From: Planobispora rosea
GTDB lineage: Bacteria; Actinomycetota; Actinomycetes; Streptosporangiales; Streptosporangiaceae
NCBI RefSeq assembly: GCF_014648175.1
Contig: NZ_BMQP01000039.1
Coordinates: forward strand, 1 to 64,000
Length of the DNA stretch: 64,000 bases
Reading direction: 5' to 3'
Position numbers and translations under genes: made by a program. Of the stretch, positions 23,078 to 30,222 are shown piece after piece. The notes beneath the pieces are model-generated. The model saw only the letters and a program-made list of their open reading frames with translations, was not told the DNA's origin and did no database searches. Each line of letters starts with the position of its first letter. Within the stretch, counting starts at the first letter, position 1.

Positions 23078-24409
23078 ATGATCATTCATTCTTCGCGCAC
23101 GCGCGGCACGCGTGCGAGGCGGCTTACCGCCGTGCTCTACGTCTACACGTTCCTTGACGAGCTCATTCTGCTCTACCCGGTGTACGCGCTGTTGTTCGCC
23201 GACACCGGCCTGTCCGTCTCCGAGATCTCCTCGCTCTTCATCATCTGGTCGCTCACCGGAATCGTGCTGGAGGTCCCCTCCGGCGTCTGGGCCGACGCCG
23301 TCTCACGGCGGCTGCTGCTGATCCTGGCCCCGCTCCCGGCCGCCGCGGGTTACGCCCTCTGGGTCGCCGCCCCCTCCTACTGGGCGTTCGCCCTCGGGTT
23401 CGTCCTGTGGGGGGTGAGCGGGGCGATGACCTCGGGGGCCTTCGAGGCGCTCGCCTACGAGGAGCTCGACCGCCTGGGCGAGGCCGGGCGGTACGCCCAG
23501 ATCATGGGCCGCGCCGAGGTCGTCGGTCTCTGCGCGGTGGCCCTGTCCACGGCCGCCGCGGCCCCGGTGTTCGCCGTCGGCGGCTACCCGGCGCTGGGCG
23601 GGGCGAGCGTGCTCGCCTGTCTGCTGTGCGCGGCCTGCGGGATGGCCCTGCCGGAGCATCGTTCACCGGACGCCCGCGGCGCGCGGGTCCCGGCGGCCCC
23701 GCTGGATCACCCTGACGCCTCCGGCGACCCGGACGGCCCAGACGCGGTGGACGCCGCGGACGGGGAAGGCGATCCGGACGGGGACGGCGGCCCGCGCGGT
23801 TACCGCGAGGTTCTGCGGGCCGGTCTCGCCGAGGTCCGCGGCAGCCGTTCCGTACGGCGGGCGCTGCTGCTCGTGCCCGCGACGGCGACCATCTGGGGGT
23901 CGCTGGAGGAGTACGTCGCCCTGCTCGTGGAGGGGATCGGCGTTCCGGCCCCCGCCGTTCCCCTGTGGGTGCTGCTCGTCTGGGCGGGCGTGACGGCCGG
24001 CGGCCTGCTCGCCGGGGCCGGACGGCGGATGACCTCCCGGGCGTTCGCCGCGGTCCTCGCCCTCGCCGCGCTCGCCCTGGGCGGCGGGGCCGCCGTCGCC
24101 CGGCCCGGCGGGCTCGTGCTGGTCGCGGCGGCTTTCTGCGTCTTCCAGATGGCGACCCTGGTGGCGGACGCACGGCTCCAGGACAGGATCACGGGGCCGA
24201 GCCGGGCGACGGTGACCTCCCTGGCCAACCTCGTCACGGAGCTGGCGACGGTCCTCGTCTACGGCGTCTACGCCGCCCTGTCGGTGTTCGCCGGACACGG
24301 TGTGATCTTCGCCTTGTTCGCGGTGCCGTACCTCGTTGTGGCACTCGTGATGACATGTGACGCGAAAGCCCGCAAAAAGGAGCGAATGAGAAGGGGAGTC
24401 ACCCCTTGA
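23078..24409 (+). CDS. MFS transporter
   Basis: A 443-residue major facilitator with about twelve hydrophobic segments. The first half shows 'LYVYTFLDELILLYPVYALLF', 'LTGIVLEVPSGVWADAVSRRLLL' (the loop 2-3 motif A equivalent, G-x-x-A-D-x-x-x-R/K-R) and 'ALGFVLWGVSGAMTSGAFEALAYEEL'. A hydrophilic central loop of about 50 residues rich in Asp, Gly and Pro (about 207-250) separates the halves. Substrate cannot be read; motif A and a likely induced leader suggest drug efflux. The start is preceded by weak GGAAAG, partly covered by leader pairing. Confidence 0.88.
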   Translation: MIIHSSRTRGTRARRLTAVLYVYTFLDELILLYPVYALLFADTGLSVSEISSLFIIWSLTGIVLEVPSGVWADAVSRRLLLILAPLPAAAGYALWVAAPSYWAFALGFVLWGVSGAMTSGAFEALAYEELDRLGEAGRYAQIMGRAEVVGLCAVALSTAAAAPVFAVGGYPALGGASVLACLLCAACGMALPEHRSPDARGARVPAAPLDHPDASGDPDGPDAVDAADGEGDPDGDGGPRGYREVLRAGLAEVRGSRSVRRALLLVPATATIWGSLEEYVALLVEGIGVPAPAVPLWVLLVWAGVTAGGLLAGAGRRMTSRAFAAVLALAALALGGGAAVARPGGLVLVAAAFCVFQMATLVADARLQDRITGPSRATVTSLANLVTELATVLVYGVYAALSVFAGHGVIFALFAVPYLVVALVMTCDAKARKKERMRRGVTP

Positions 24410-24510
24410 ACATGCTCACAACCGTATAAAACATCACACCAGAGCGGGCCGTACGTTTGCTCCCATGCCAGACTGGATCTTCCCGAGATTTCCGTGCGGA
24501 CGGAGATTAC

Positions 24511-25161
24511 ATGGGCACTGACCATCTTCAGGGGAAAGATCCATATCAGGTGCTCGGCGTCCCGTCCACCGCCACCCCCGAGGATCTGCGGCAGGCCTAC
24601 CGGCGCCTGGCCCGTCGCTACCACCCCGACAAGAATCCGCAGGGCGAGGCGGTGTTCGCCGAGATCGCGAGCGCGTACGGCCTGCTCTCGGACCCGGAGC
24701 GCCGCCTCCGCCACGACCTCGAACGGCAGTCCGCCCCGCCCGGACAGGCGGTGGCGGACGGCCACCGGACGACCCCCGCGCCGGAGACGACCACCGCCTC
24801 CACCGGCCGTACGGCGGCCGCTCCCCCGGGCGGGCCGTACGGCGACCGGCCGCGCGGGCGGCGGGCCCGGCCGGAGCCGGGAGACCGTCCGGAGGACCCC
24901 CTGGCCAGGCTGGAGCGCCTGTACGGCCCGCGGCCGACCGTCGGGACGGCCGTCAAGCTGGTGTTGTTCCATCTCCCGGCGGGGGGGTTCCTCTCCGTGC
25001 TGGCCAGCGCGTTCATCACCGTCTCCATGGGTGACGCGGCCAGGGACCTCGGCCGGTCGGCGGCCGTCCTGGTCTGGCTGGCCCTGTGGAGCGTCCTGGT
25101 CGCCGCCAAGGTCAGGCTGTGGCTGCTCTATCGCCGCGTCTCCGGCTCGGGCGGGAGATGA
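24511..25161 (+). CDS. J-domain protein with C-terminal membrane helices
   Basis: The 216 residues begin with a J domain, 'DPYQVLGVPSTATPEDLRQAYRRLARRYHPDKNPQG', with the HPD tripeptide at 38-40, which stimulates DnaK ATPase. Residues about 75-130 are a Pro/Arg/Thr-rich disordered linker. The C-terminus has two hydrophobic helices ('AVKLVLFHLPAGGFLSVLASAFITVSM' and 'SAAVLVWLALWSVLVAAKVRLWLLY'), so it is probably membrane anchored. There is no Gly/Phe or zinc-finger region, so it is a class III co-chaperone. It precedes the four-TM/ThyA-like gene run by 265 bp. Confidence 0.85.
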   Translation: MGTDHLQGKDPYQVLGVPSTATPEDLRQAYRRLARRYHPDKNPQGEAVFAEIASAYGLLSDPERRLRHDLERQSAPPGQAVADGHRTTPAPETTTASTGRTAAAPPGGPYGDRPRGRRARPEPGDRPEDPLARLERLYGPRPTVGTAVKLVLFHLPAGGFLSVLASAFITVSMGDAARDLGRSAAVLVWLALWSVLVAAKVRLWLLYRRVSGSGGR

Positions 25162-25264
25162 GCCGTTGGGCGCACGCGGTGAGCGGTGGGAGCCGTGAGA
25201 AAGGAGTGACGGGCGGGCCGCCGATCCGCCCTTCCGGAGCCCCGGAAGGTCCGCTCAGTTTTCC

Positions 25265-25410
25265 CAGTTCATGAAAGATCTACCTTATTAGCGAAACCTC
25301 CCTATAGAGGCCGTTGAGCTTGGCAAAGATATCCAAAATAAGTCGGTAAAACCCGCGCATCGTGCTGACAAGTGCGTCAAAATTTTCTTACTGGGAAACT
25401 TCACCAACCC
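25265..25410 (+). promoter_or_regulatory. AT-rich promoter region of the ThyA-like cluster
   Basis: This 145-bp stretch is clearly richer in A and T than its surroundings. It contains TTGAGC (25314-25319), a 17-bp spacer and AATAAG (25337-25342), a fair sigma-70 promoter, followed by an untranslated leader of about 80 nt before the ATG at 25427. Confidence 0.4.
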
Positions 25411-25426
25411 GCGAGGCTGGGCCCGC

Positions 25427-26131
25427 ATGAAGAAGATGTTGCCGCGGATGTCCGCGGAGTCGCTGCCCGAGAGACTCGACAACCTGCCCGTGGAGGCGAA
25501 GGAGTTCCTCCAACTCGTGGCCGTGGACTTCAACGGGACCTACCACGTCTACCTGGCGTCGAAGGACGAGCGGATCAAGATGACCCGGCTCTCCATGAGC
25601 CTGCTGGCCGCCCCGTTCGCCGCCGCGGTCGCGCTCGCCAGCGCGAAGGTGATCTCACCGTCCGCCCTGATCACCTGGGAGCAGGCCCCGGCCTACCTGT
25701 TCGCGATGATCGCCGCGTTCGGGCTGCTGAGCTTCCTGCCGTTCCTGCGGCTGATCGAGGCGGTCAACGCGCACATGCGCACCGCCCGGGCGCTCAACAA
25801 CTTCCGGCTGCTCTACGTGGTCCAGCTCAAGGACCACTTCTCCGCCCTCGGCTGGTCCCCGAACCTGCCGGTGGACCCGCGCTATCCGGAGACCTACGCG
25901 CCCCTCGCCTGGCCGGGGGTCAACGTGATGATGCTGGCCCTGGTCAACAGCTCCTACATCGCGATCGGCACGCTCGGTCTGCTCCGCTCGGACCCCAACC
26001 CGGCCGTGCTCATAGTGATCATCGGCCTGCTCGCACTGGTCCACTACTTCGTCTACTACGTGCGCTCCAACGTCTCGCGCAAGCGCCGCCTTCCCCAGAA
26101 TCCCTTCCATTTCCCCAACGTGGAGACTTGA
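25427..26131 (+). CDS. Four-TM membrane protein of unknown family
   Basis: I do not recognise a family. The 234 residues have an N-terminal amphipathic region ('ESLPERLDNLPVEAKEFLQLVAVDF'), a hydrophobic pair at about 52-78 and 88-108, a charged helix 'AVNAHMRTARALNNFRLLYVVQLKDHF', a second hydrophobic pair at about 166-185 and 190-210, and a basic tail 'YVRSNVSRKRRLPQNPF'. The paired-TM layout with a charged inner helix resembles bacterial effector or scaffold membrane proteins, but this is only shape. Its stop overlaps the next start (TGATG), so it is coupled to the ThyA-like enzyme. Confidence 0.65.
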   Translation: MKKMLPRMSAESLPERLDNLPVEAKEFLQLVAVDFNGTYHVYLASKDERIKMTRLSMSLLAAPFAAAVALASAKVISPSALITWEQAPAYLFAMIAAFGLLSFLPFLRLIEAVNAHMRTARALNNFRLLYVVQLKDHFSALGWSPNLPVDPRYPETYAPLAWPGVNVMMLALVNSSYIAIGTLGLLRSDPNPAVLIVIIGLLALVHYFVYYVRSNVSRKRRLPQNPFHFPNVET

Positions 26132-26850
26132 TGGCAGAACTCCTCCGATTCGCGTCCTGTGGGGAGACCTGGATCTGGCTGATGAATCACGTGAGGAGCA
26201 ACGGCGGACCCGCCGAGGACGACAGGGGCCCGATCATCGAGGCCCCGCCGGTGCTCTTCGAGATCGCCGACCTCGGCTGGGACGATCCCGTCCTGGAGTC
26301 GTACGGCGACGCCGGCAAGATCGCGCTCTACAGCAGCAAGTTCAGCGAGCTGACGGTCGTGCCCCCGTTCAAGTACAGCTACGGCGGCCGGATCCGCCGT
26401 TTCCAGGGGGTGAACCAGCTGCGGTGGGTCACCGACGTGCTGCGCGCGAAGCCGTTCAGCAAGAGCGGCTGGATCTCGCTGACCGCGCCCGGGGAGCGGC
26501 AGGACGCCGTGCCCTGCCTGACCGCGCTGGCCTTCCGCCTGCGGGAGGGACGACTGGTCATGACCGCGACATTCCGATCCCAGAATGCCCTCACCTGCTA
26601 CCTGAACTACGTGCCTCTGCGTAGTATCCAGTGCGAGGTCGCAGACGATCTCGAGGTGAGCTGTGGGGCAATGAGGATTTTCGTCGACGTTCCGCACATC
26701 TACGCCGTGGATGTGCCCGCGGTCGACGACATCCTCCGGCTGTCGGAGCGCGATGAGCTCAGCGAGGGAGAGTCGCTACCGGGTCCTGCTGGTCGATCTG
26801 GACGGGACCTTGATCGACTACGCCCGGACCGAGGACAGCGCGCTTCGTGA
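26131..26850 (+). CDS. Thymidylate synthase-like protein
   Basis: The 239-residue protein shows the ThyA order: 'YSYGGRIRRFQGVNQLRWVTDVL' (82-104), 'VPCLTALAFRLREGRLVMTATFRSQN' with the nucleophile position Cys129 and RSQN at 149-152, Asn159 in 'CYLNYVPL', and 'HIYAVD' with His189 and Tyr191. In dTMP synthases RS-x-D binds phosphate and base; here Asp is Asn152. Asn159 is kept, whereas cytidylate hydroxymethylases have Asp there, so a uridylate-type substrate is suggested. The domain is shorter than true ThyA. The C-terminal 30 residues read through the start of the HAD gene. Overlaps its neighbours on both sides. Confidence 0.7.
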   Translation: MAELLRFASCGETWIWLMNHVRSNGGPAEDDRGPIIEAPPVLFEIADLGWDDPVLESYGDAGKIALYSSKFSELTVVPPFKYSYGGRIRRFQGVNQLRWVTDVLRAKPFSKSGWISLTAPGERQDAVPCLTALAFRLREGRLVMTATFRSQNALTCYLNYVPLRSIQCEVADDLEVSCGAMRIFVDVPHIYAVDVPAVDDILRLSERDELSEGESLPGPAGRSGRDLDRLRPDRGQRAS

Positions 26851-27493
26851 GATCCACCGCCGGTTCTTCCGCAGCGGCCTGAGATCGTTCCTCCGCGACT
26901 TCCACGCGGTCAACGGGCCGCTCTGGGCCGCCTACCGCGAGCACCGGATCGATCTGGAGGAGCTGCGGCTGGAACGCTGGGCCCGGATGGGCGCCGGGAC
27001 CGCGGTCGCCTCCGCGTTCGAGGACGCCCTCGGTCGGCACGCGGTCCTGTTCCCCGAGGCGCGTGAGGCGCTGCGGCTGCTGTCCCGGCGCTTCCGGCTG
27101 GCCCTGGTGACCGACGGGCTCCCCGCCGTGCAGCGGGTCAAGCTCCGCCGTACACGCATCGAGAGGTTCTTCCAGCGGGTGGTGATCGCCCCCGAGGCGG
27201 GCCTGCGCAAGCCCGACGGCGCGCTGCTCCACCACACCCTGTCGCTGCTGGAGGCCAAGCCCGACGACTCCCTGATGGTCGGCGACTCCGTGGTGAGCGA
27301 CGGCGGGTGCGCCAGGGAGGCCGGGGTGGACTTCTGCTGGGTCGATCGCGCCGGCGGCGCCCGGCCGCCCGACGTCTCCGGCATCCCGGTCCGCTGGATC
27401 GTCACGGATCTCGGCGTCATATGGTGGTCCGTCTCCACGGACGTCTCGATGAACGTCTCCACCGATGTCGCCGTGGATGACGCACCCGCATAG
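26753..27493 (+). CDS. HAD-family hydrolase, YjjG/nucleotidase-like
   Basis: A 246-residue haloacid dehalogenase-superfamily phosphatase: motif I DLDGT (15-19), cap helices 'LREIHRRFFRSGLRSFLRDFHAVNG', motif II in 'LALVTDGLPAVQRVKL', motif III Lys in 'APEAGLRKPDGALLHHTL', and motif IV 'MVGDSVVSDGGCAREAGVDFCWV'. The C1-capped layout is that of YjjG/YfnB enzymes, and YjjG dephosphorylates pyrimidine nucleotides including non-canonical ones. Next to a ThyA-like enzyme and an OMP decarboxylase this specificity is attractive but unproven. GGAG lies 5 nt before the ATG. The gene overlaps the ThyA-like frame by 98 bp. Confidence 0.85.
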   Translation: MSSARESRYRVLLVDLDGTLIDYARTEDSALREIHRRFFRSGLRSFLRDFHAVNGPLWAAYREHRIDLEELRLERWARMGAGTAVASAFEDALGRHAVLFPEAREALRLLSRRFRLALVTDGLPAVQRVKLRRTRIERFFQRVVIAPEAGLRKPDGALLHHTLSLLEAKPDDSLMVGDSVVSDGGCAREAGVDFCWVDRAGGARPPDVSGIPVRWIVTDLGVIWWSVSTDVSMNVSTDVAVDDAPA

Positions 27494-27542
27494 CCGGGCC
27501 ACCGCCCCGCCCCCACCTCCACCCCTGCCCCCAGGAGACCGG

Positions 27543-28514
27543 ATGCCGCTGAAGAACGTTCTGGTAGCCATCGCGCCCCACGTCGGCGGACGCCGGGCCG
27601 GGTCCGCGCTCGGCTCCCTGCTCGCCGGGCGCGCGCAGGTCACCGTGGTGGAGTCGCTCGACGAGGATCCGGAGGCGCTGCGCGGGGCCCAGGTCGTCCT
27701 CACCGCCCTGGTCCCCGTCACGGCCGCGCACCTGGACGCCGCTCCCGCCCTGGAGCTGGTCCAGTGCACCAGCCACGGATACGAGCACGTGGACGTCTCG
27801 GCGGCCCGCCTGCACGGGGTGCCCGTATGCACCATCGGCTCCAGCGACGCCGAGAGCCACAGCGTCGCCGAACAGACCTTCGCGCTCATGCTGGCCCTGG
27901 CCAAGCAGCTCGTCCCGGCGCACAACGCCCTGGCCGAGGGAGAGTGGCCGCTGCCCCGCGTGCGCGGGGCGCTGACCGAGCTGTCGGGCAAGACCCTCGG
28001 CATCGTCGGGCTGGGGGCGATCGGCCGGGAGGTCGCCCGCCGGGCCGCCGCGTTCGGCATGACGGTGGTGTACACCTCCCGCACCCCGGCCGCCCCGGAG
28101 GTCGAGGAGCGTCTGGGGGCACGCCGCCTGCCGCTGGAGGAGCTGCTGGGCACCTCCGACTACGTCAGCCTGCACGCCCCGCTCACCGGCGAGACCCGGC
28201 ATCTGCTCGACGCCGGCCGCCTGGCCCTGCTCAAGCCCACCGCTTTCGTGGTCAACACCGCCCGCGGCGCGCTCATCGACCAGGACGCCCTCGCCGACGC
28301 CCTGGAGCGCGGCGCCGTCGCCGGGGCCGGGCTCGACGTCTACGATCCGGAACCCCCCGGCACCGGCCTGCGGCTGCTGCGGGCCCCCAACGTCGTGCTC
28401 TCCCCGCACGCCGGAGGGGTGACGCGGGAGGCCGTGGTCCGCATCGCCCTCGCCGCGGTGCAGAACGTGACCGACCACCTGGACGGCAAGCCGCCCCGGG
28501 ACGTCGTCTCCTGA
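27543..28514 (+). CDS. D-2-hydroxyacid dehydrogenase
   Basis: The 323-residue protein has the two-domain D-hydroxyacid dehydrogenase layout: 'LVQCTSHGYEHVDVSAA' (substrate loop), the NAD Rossmann motif GLGAIG in 'KTLGIVGLGAIGREVARRAAAFGM' (about 150-173), Arg in 'VNTARGALIDQDAL', Glu in 'YDPEPP' and His in 'LSPHAGGVTREAVV'. It reduces 2-oxo acids or oxidises D-2-hydroxy acids with NAD(P). AGGAG lies 6 nt before the ATG. It sits 50 bp after the HAD gene and 25 bp before pyrF, so the run is probably one transcript. Substrate unknown. Confidence 0.9.
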   Translation: MPLKNVLVAIAPHVGGRRAGSALGSLLAGRAQVTVVESLDEDPEALRGAQVVLTALVPVTAAHLDAAPALELVQCTSHGYEHVDVSAARLHGVPVCTIGSSDAESHSVAEQTFALMLALAKQLVPAHNALAEGEWPLPRVRGALTELSGKTLGIVGLGAIGREVARRAAAFGMTVVYTSRTPAAPEVEERLGARRLPLEELLGTSDYVSLHAPLTGETRHLLDAGRLALLKPTAFVVNTARGALIDQDALADALERGAVAGAGLDVYDPEPPGTGLRLLRAPNVVLSPHAGGVTREAVVRIALAAVQNVTDHLDGKPPRDVVS

Positions 28515-28538
28515 ACTCCTCTGGCATGCTGATACGCC

Positions 28539-29372
28539 GTGAGGTCATTCGGAGGACGCCTGCGGGCACTCATCGACAGCCGGGGCCCGCTGTGCGTGGG
28601 GATCGACCCGAGTACGGCGCTGCTGGACGCGTGGGGGCTGGGGGACACCCCCGGCGGGCTGGAGAAGTTCGCCCGCCTCGCCGTCGAGGCGGTCGCCGGG
28701 TCGGTCGCGGTGGTCAAGCCGCAGTCGGCGTTCTTCGAGCGGTTCGGGAGCCGGGGCGTCGCCGTCCTCGAATCGGTGGTCGCGGACGCGCGGGCCATGG
28801 GCGCCCTAGTGATCATGGATGCCAAGCGGGGCGACATCGGCAGCACCACGGCCGCCTACGCCCAGGCCTACCTCCACCCGGACAGCCCGCTCGCCGCCGA
28901 CGCCGTCACGATCAGCCCCTACCTGGGGTTCGGGTCGCTCCAGCCGATGGTCGACCTGGCTCGTGAGCACGGCGCCGGGCTGTTCGTGCTGGCCAGGACC
29001 TCCAATCCGGAGGCCGCCGAGGTGCAGCTGGCCACCGGTCCGGACGGGCGGACGGTGGCCGGCACGGTCATGGACCACGTCGCCGGGCTGAACCACGGCG
29101 CCGAACCGCTGGGCTCCGTGGGCGTGGTGCTCGGCGCGACGCTGACGGACCTCGACTATCCGGTGGCGCGGCTCAACGGGCCGATCCTCGCCCCGGGCGT
29201 GGGTGCGCAGGGCGCCACCTGCGCCGACACCGCCCGGCTCTTCGCCGCCGCCCGGCGCAACGTGCTGCCGTCGGTCTCCCGGGCCGTCCTCGCCGAGGGC
29301 CCCGACCCCATCCGCCTGCAGGACGCGGTGGACCGCCTCAACGACGAGGCCCGCGAGCACCTGTCCGCCTGA
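28539..29372 (+). CDS. pyrF: Orotidine 5'-phosphate decarboxylase, type 2
   Basis: The 277-residue protein matches type 2 OMP decarboxylase: N-terminal 'RGPLCVGIDPSTALLDAWGL', the catalytic 'VIMDAKRGDIGSTTAAYAQAYL' with Asp94 and Lys96, 'VTISPYLGFGSLQPMVDLA' and the phosphate loop 'ILAPGVGAQGATCADT'. It converts OMP to UMP. In many actinomycetes pyrF is in the pyrBC-carAB operon; here it follows a 2-hydroxyacid dehydrogenase by 25 bp, so it is either a relocated pyrF or a second copy serving this cluster. GTG start without a clear SD. Confidence 0.92.
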   Translation: MRSFGGRLRALIDSRGPLCVGIDPSTALLDAWGLGDTPGGLEKFARLAVEAVAGSVAVVKPQSAFFERFGSRGVAVLESVVADARAMGALVIMDAKRGDIGSTTAAYAQAYLHPDSPLAADAVTISPYLGFGSLQPMVDLAREHGAGLFVLARTSNPEAAEVQLATGPDGRTVAGTVMDHVAGLNHGAEPLGSVGVVLGATLTDLDYPVARLNGPILAPGVGAQGATCADTARLFAAARRNVLPSVSRAVLAEGPDPIRLQDAVDRLNDEAREHLSA

Positions 29373-29428
29373 TCGCCGCCCGACGTCTCCACATCCCGGC
29401 CTTCCGCTCTCCCGGCGTTCCCGTGTCT

Positions 29429-29449
29429 TGATGCCTGATGCCTGATGCC
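29429..29449. repeat. Three tandem TGATGCC heptamers
   Basis: TGATGCC occurs three times head to tail in the 145-bp gap between pyrF and the Pr6Pr gene; the gap holds no other recognisable element. Confidence 0.7.
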
Positions 29450-29517
29450 CTACTGTCCGTTTGATCCGTTATCGTCCGGTGTTCCTCCCACCGATTACCG
29501 GCCAGTAGGGTGACCGC

Positions 29518-30153
29518 GTGAACGGGACGAAGGTGTATCGCATCCTGCTGGTCACGGCGGGTCTGACAGGACTCGTCTGCACGTGGTGGCCGGCGGCCAG
29601 CCCGCTCAACCCGCCCGTCTACTTCACCGTGCAGAGCACCATCATGCTGGTGGCCTACTACGCCTGGCTGCTGTGGCGGGAGGTCCCCTCCGCGCTCCTC
29701 AAGGGGGCGGTGACCCTCTTCATCTCGATCACCGGTCTGGTCTACCACTTCGTCCTGATGCACGGCGCCAGCCCGCTCGGCATGCTTCCCGACGGCCGGG
29801 GCGACGACGTGCTCGACATGGGGAACCTGCTGCTGCACTACGTGACACCGATCATGGCGATCGCCGACTGGCTGGTCTTCGACCGCACGCTCCGCCCGGC
29901 CTGGACCGTCCCCCTCCTCTGGCTGGCCTACCCCGCCTTCTACCTCGTCTTCGCCCTCACCCGCGGCGCCCTGCTCGACCCCGGCACCGAGCGCCGCTAT
30001 CCCTATCCCTTCCTGAACGTCGACAGGCTCGGCTACGACGGGGTCGCCCTGCAGGCCGTCCTCCTCACGGCCTTCTTCGCCGCCCTCGGCTACGTCCTGG
30101 TCGCCCTGCACCGCCTGGCCTCCCGTACGGCCAGGCCCGCCGTCACCGCGTGA
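29518..30153 (+). CDS. Pr6Pr-family membrane protein
   Basis: The 211-residue protein has six hydrophobic segments and the Pr6Pr hallmarks: 'FTVQSTIMLVAYYAWLL', 'VYHFVLMHGASPLG', 'LLLHYVTPIMAIADWLVFD', 'LLWLAYPAFYLVFALTRG' with 'YPYPFLNVDRLGYDGV' in a late loop. The name refers to its six TM segments and recurring prolines; its activity is unknown. GTG start. It converges on the copA gene, with a strong hairpin in between. Confidence 0.88.
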   Translation: MNGTKVYRILLVTAGLTGLVCTWWPAASPLNPPVYFTVQSTIMLVAYYAWLLWREVPSALLKGAVTLFISITGLVYHFVLMHGASPLGMLPDGRGDDVLDMGNLLLHYVTPIMAIADWLVFDRTLRPAWTVPLLWLAYPAFYLVFALTRGALLDPGTERRYPYPFLNVDRLGYDGVALQAVLLTAFFAALGYVLVALHRLASRTARPAVTA

Positions 30154-30172
30154 CCCGGCTCTTCCGGCGGCG

Positions 30173-30206
30173 AGGCCCCGGACCCCTGTGACGGGATCCG
30201 GGGCCT
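30173..30206. terminator. Bidirectional terminator
   Basis: AGGCCCCGGA (30173-30182) and TCCGGGGCCT (30197-30206) form a perfect 10-bp stem; the 14-nt loop can add further CCC-GGG pairs. It lies between the convergent Pr6Pr and copA genes. Confidence 0.75.
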
Positions 30207-30222
30207 TGCGTGAACCGGCGGC

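Noticed and set aside
24410-24510. Possible small RNA before the J-domain gene
   Set aside because: The stretch is somewhat AT-rich but shows no clear stem-loop or terminator; treated as the promoter region.
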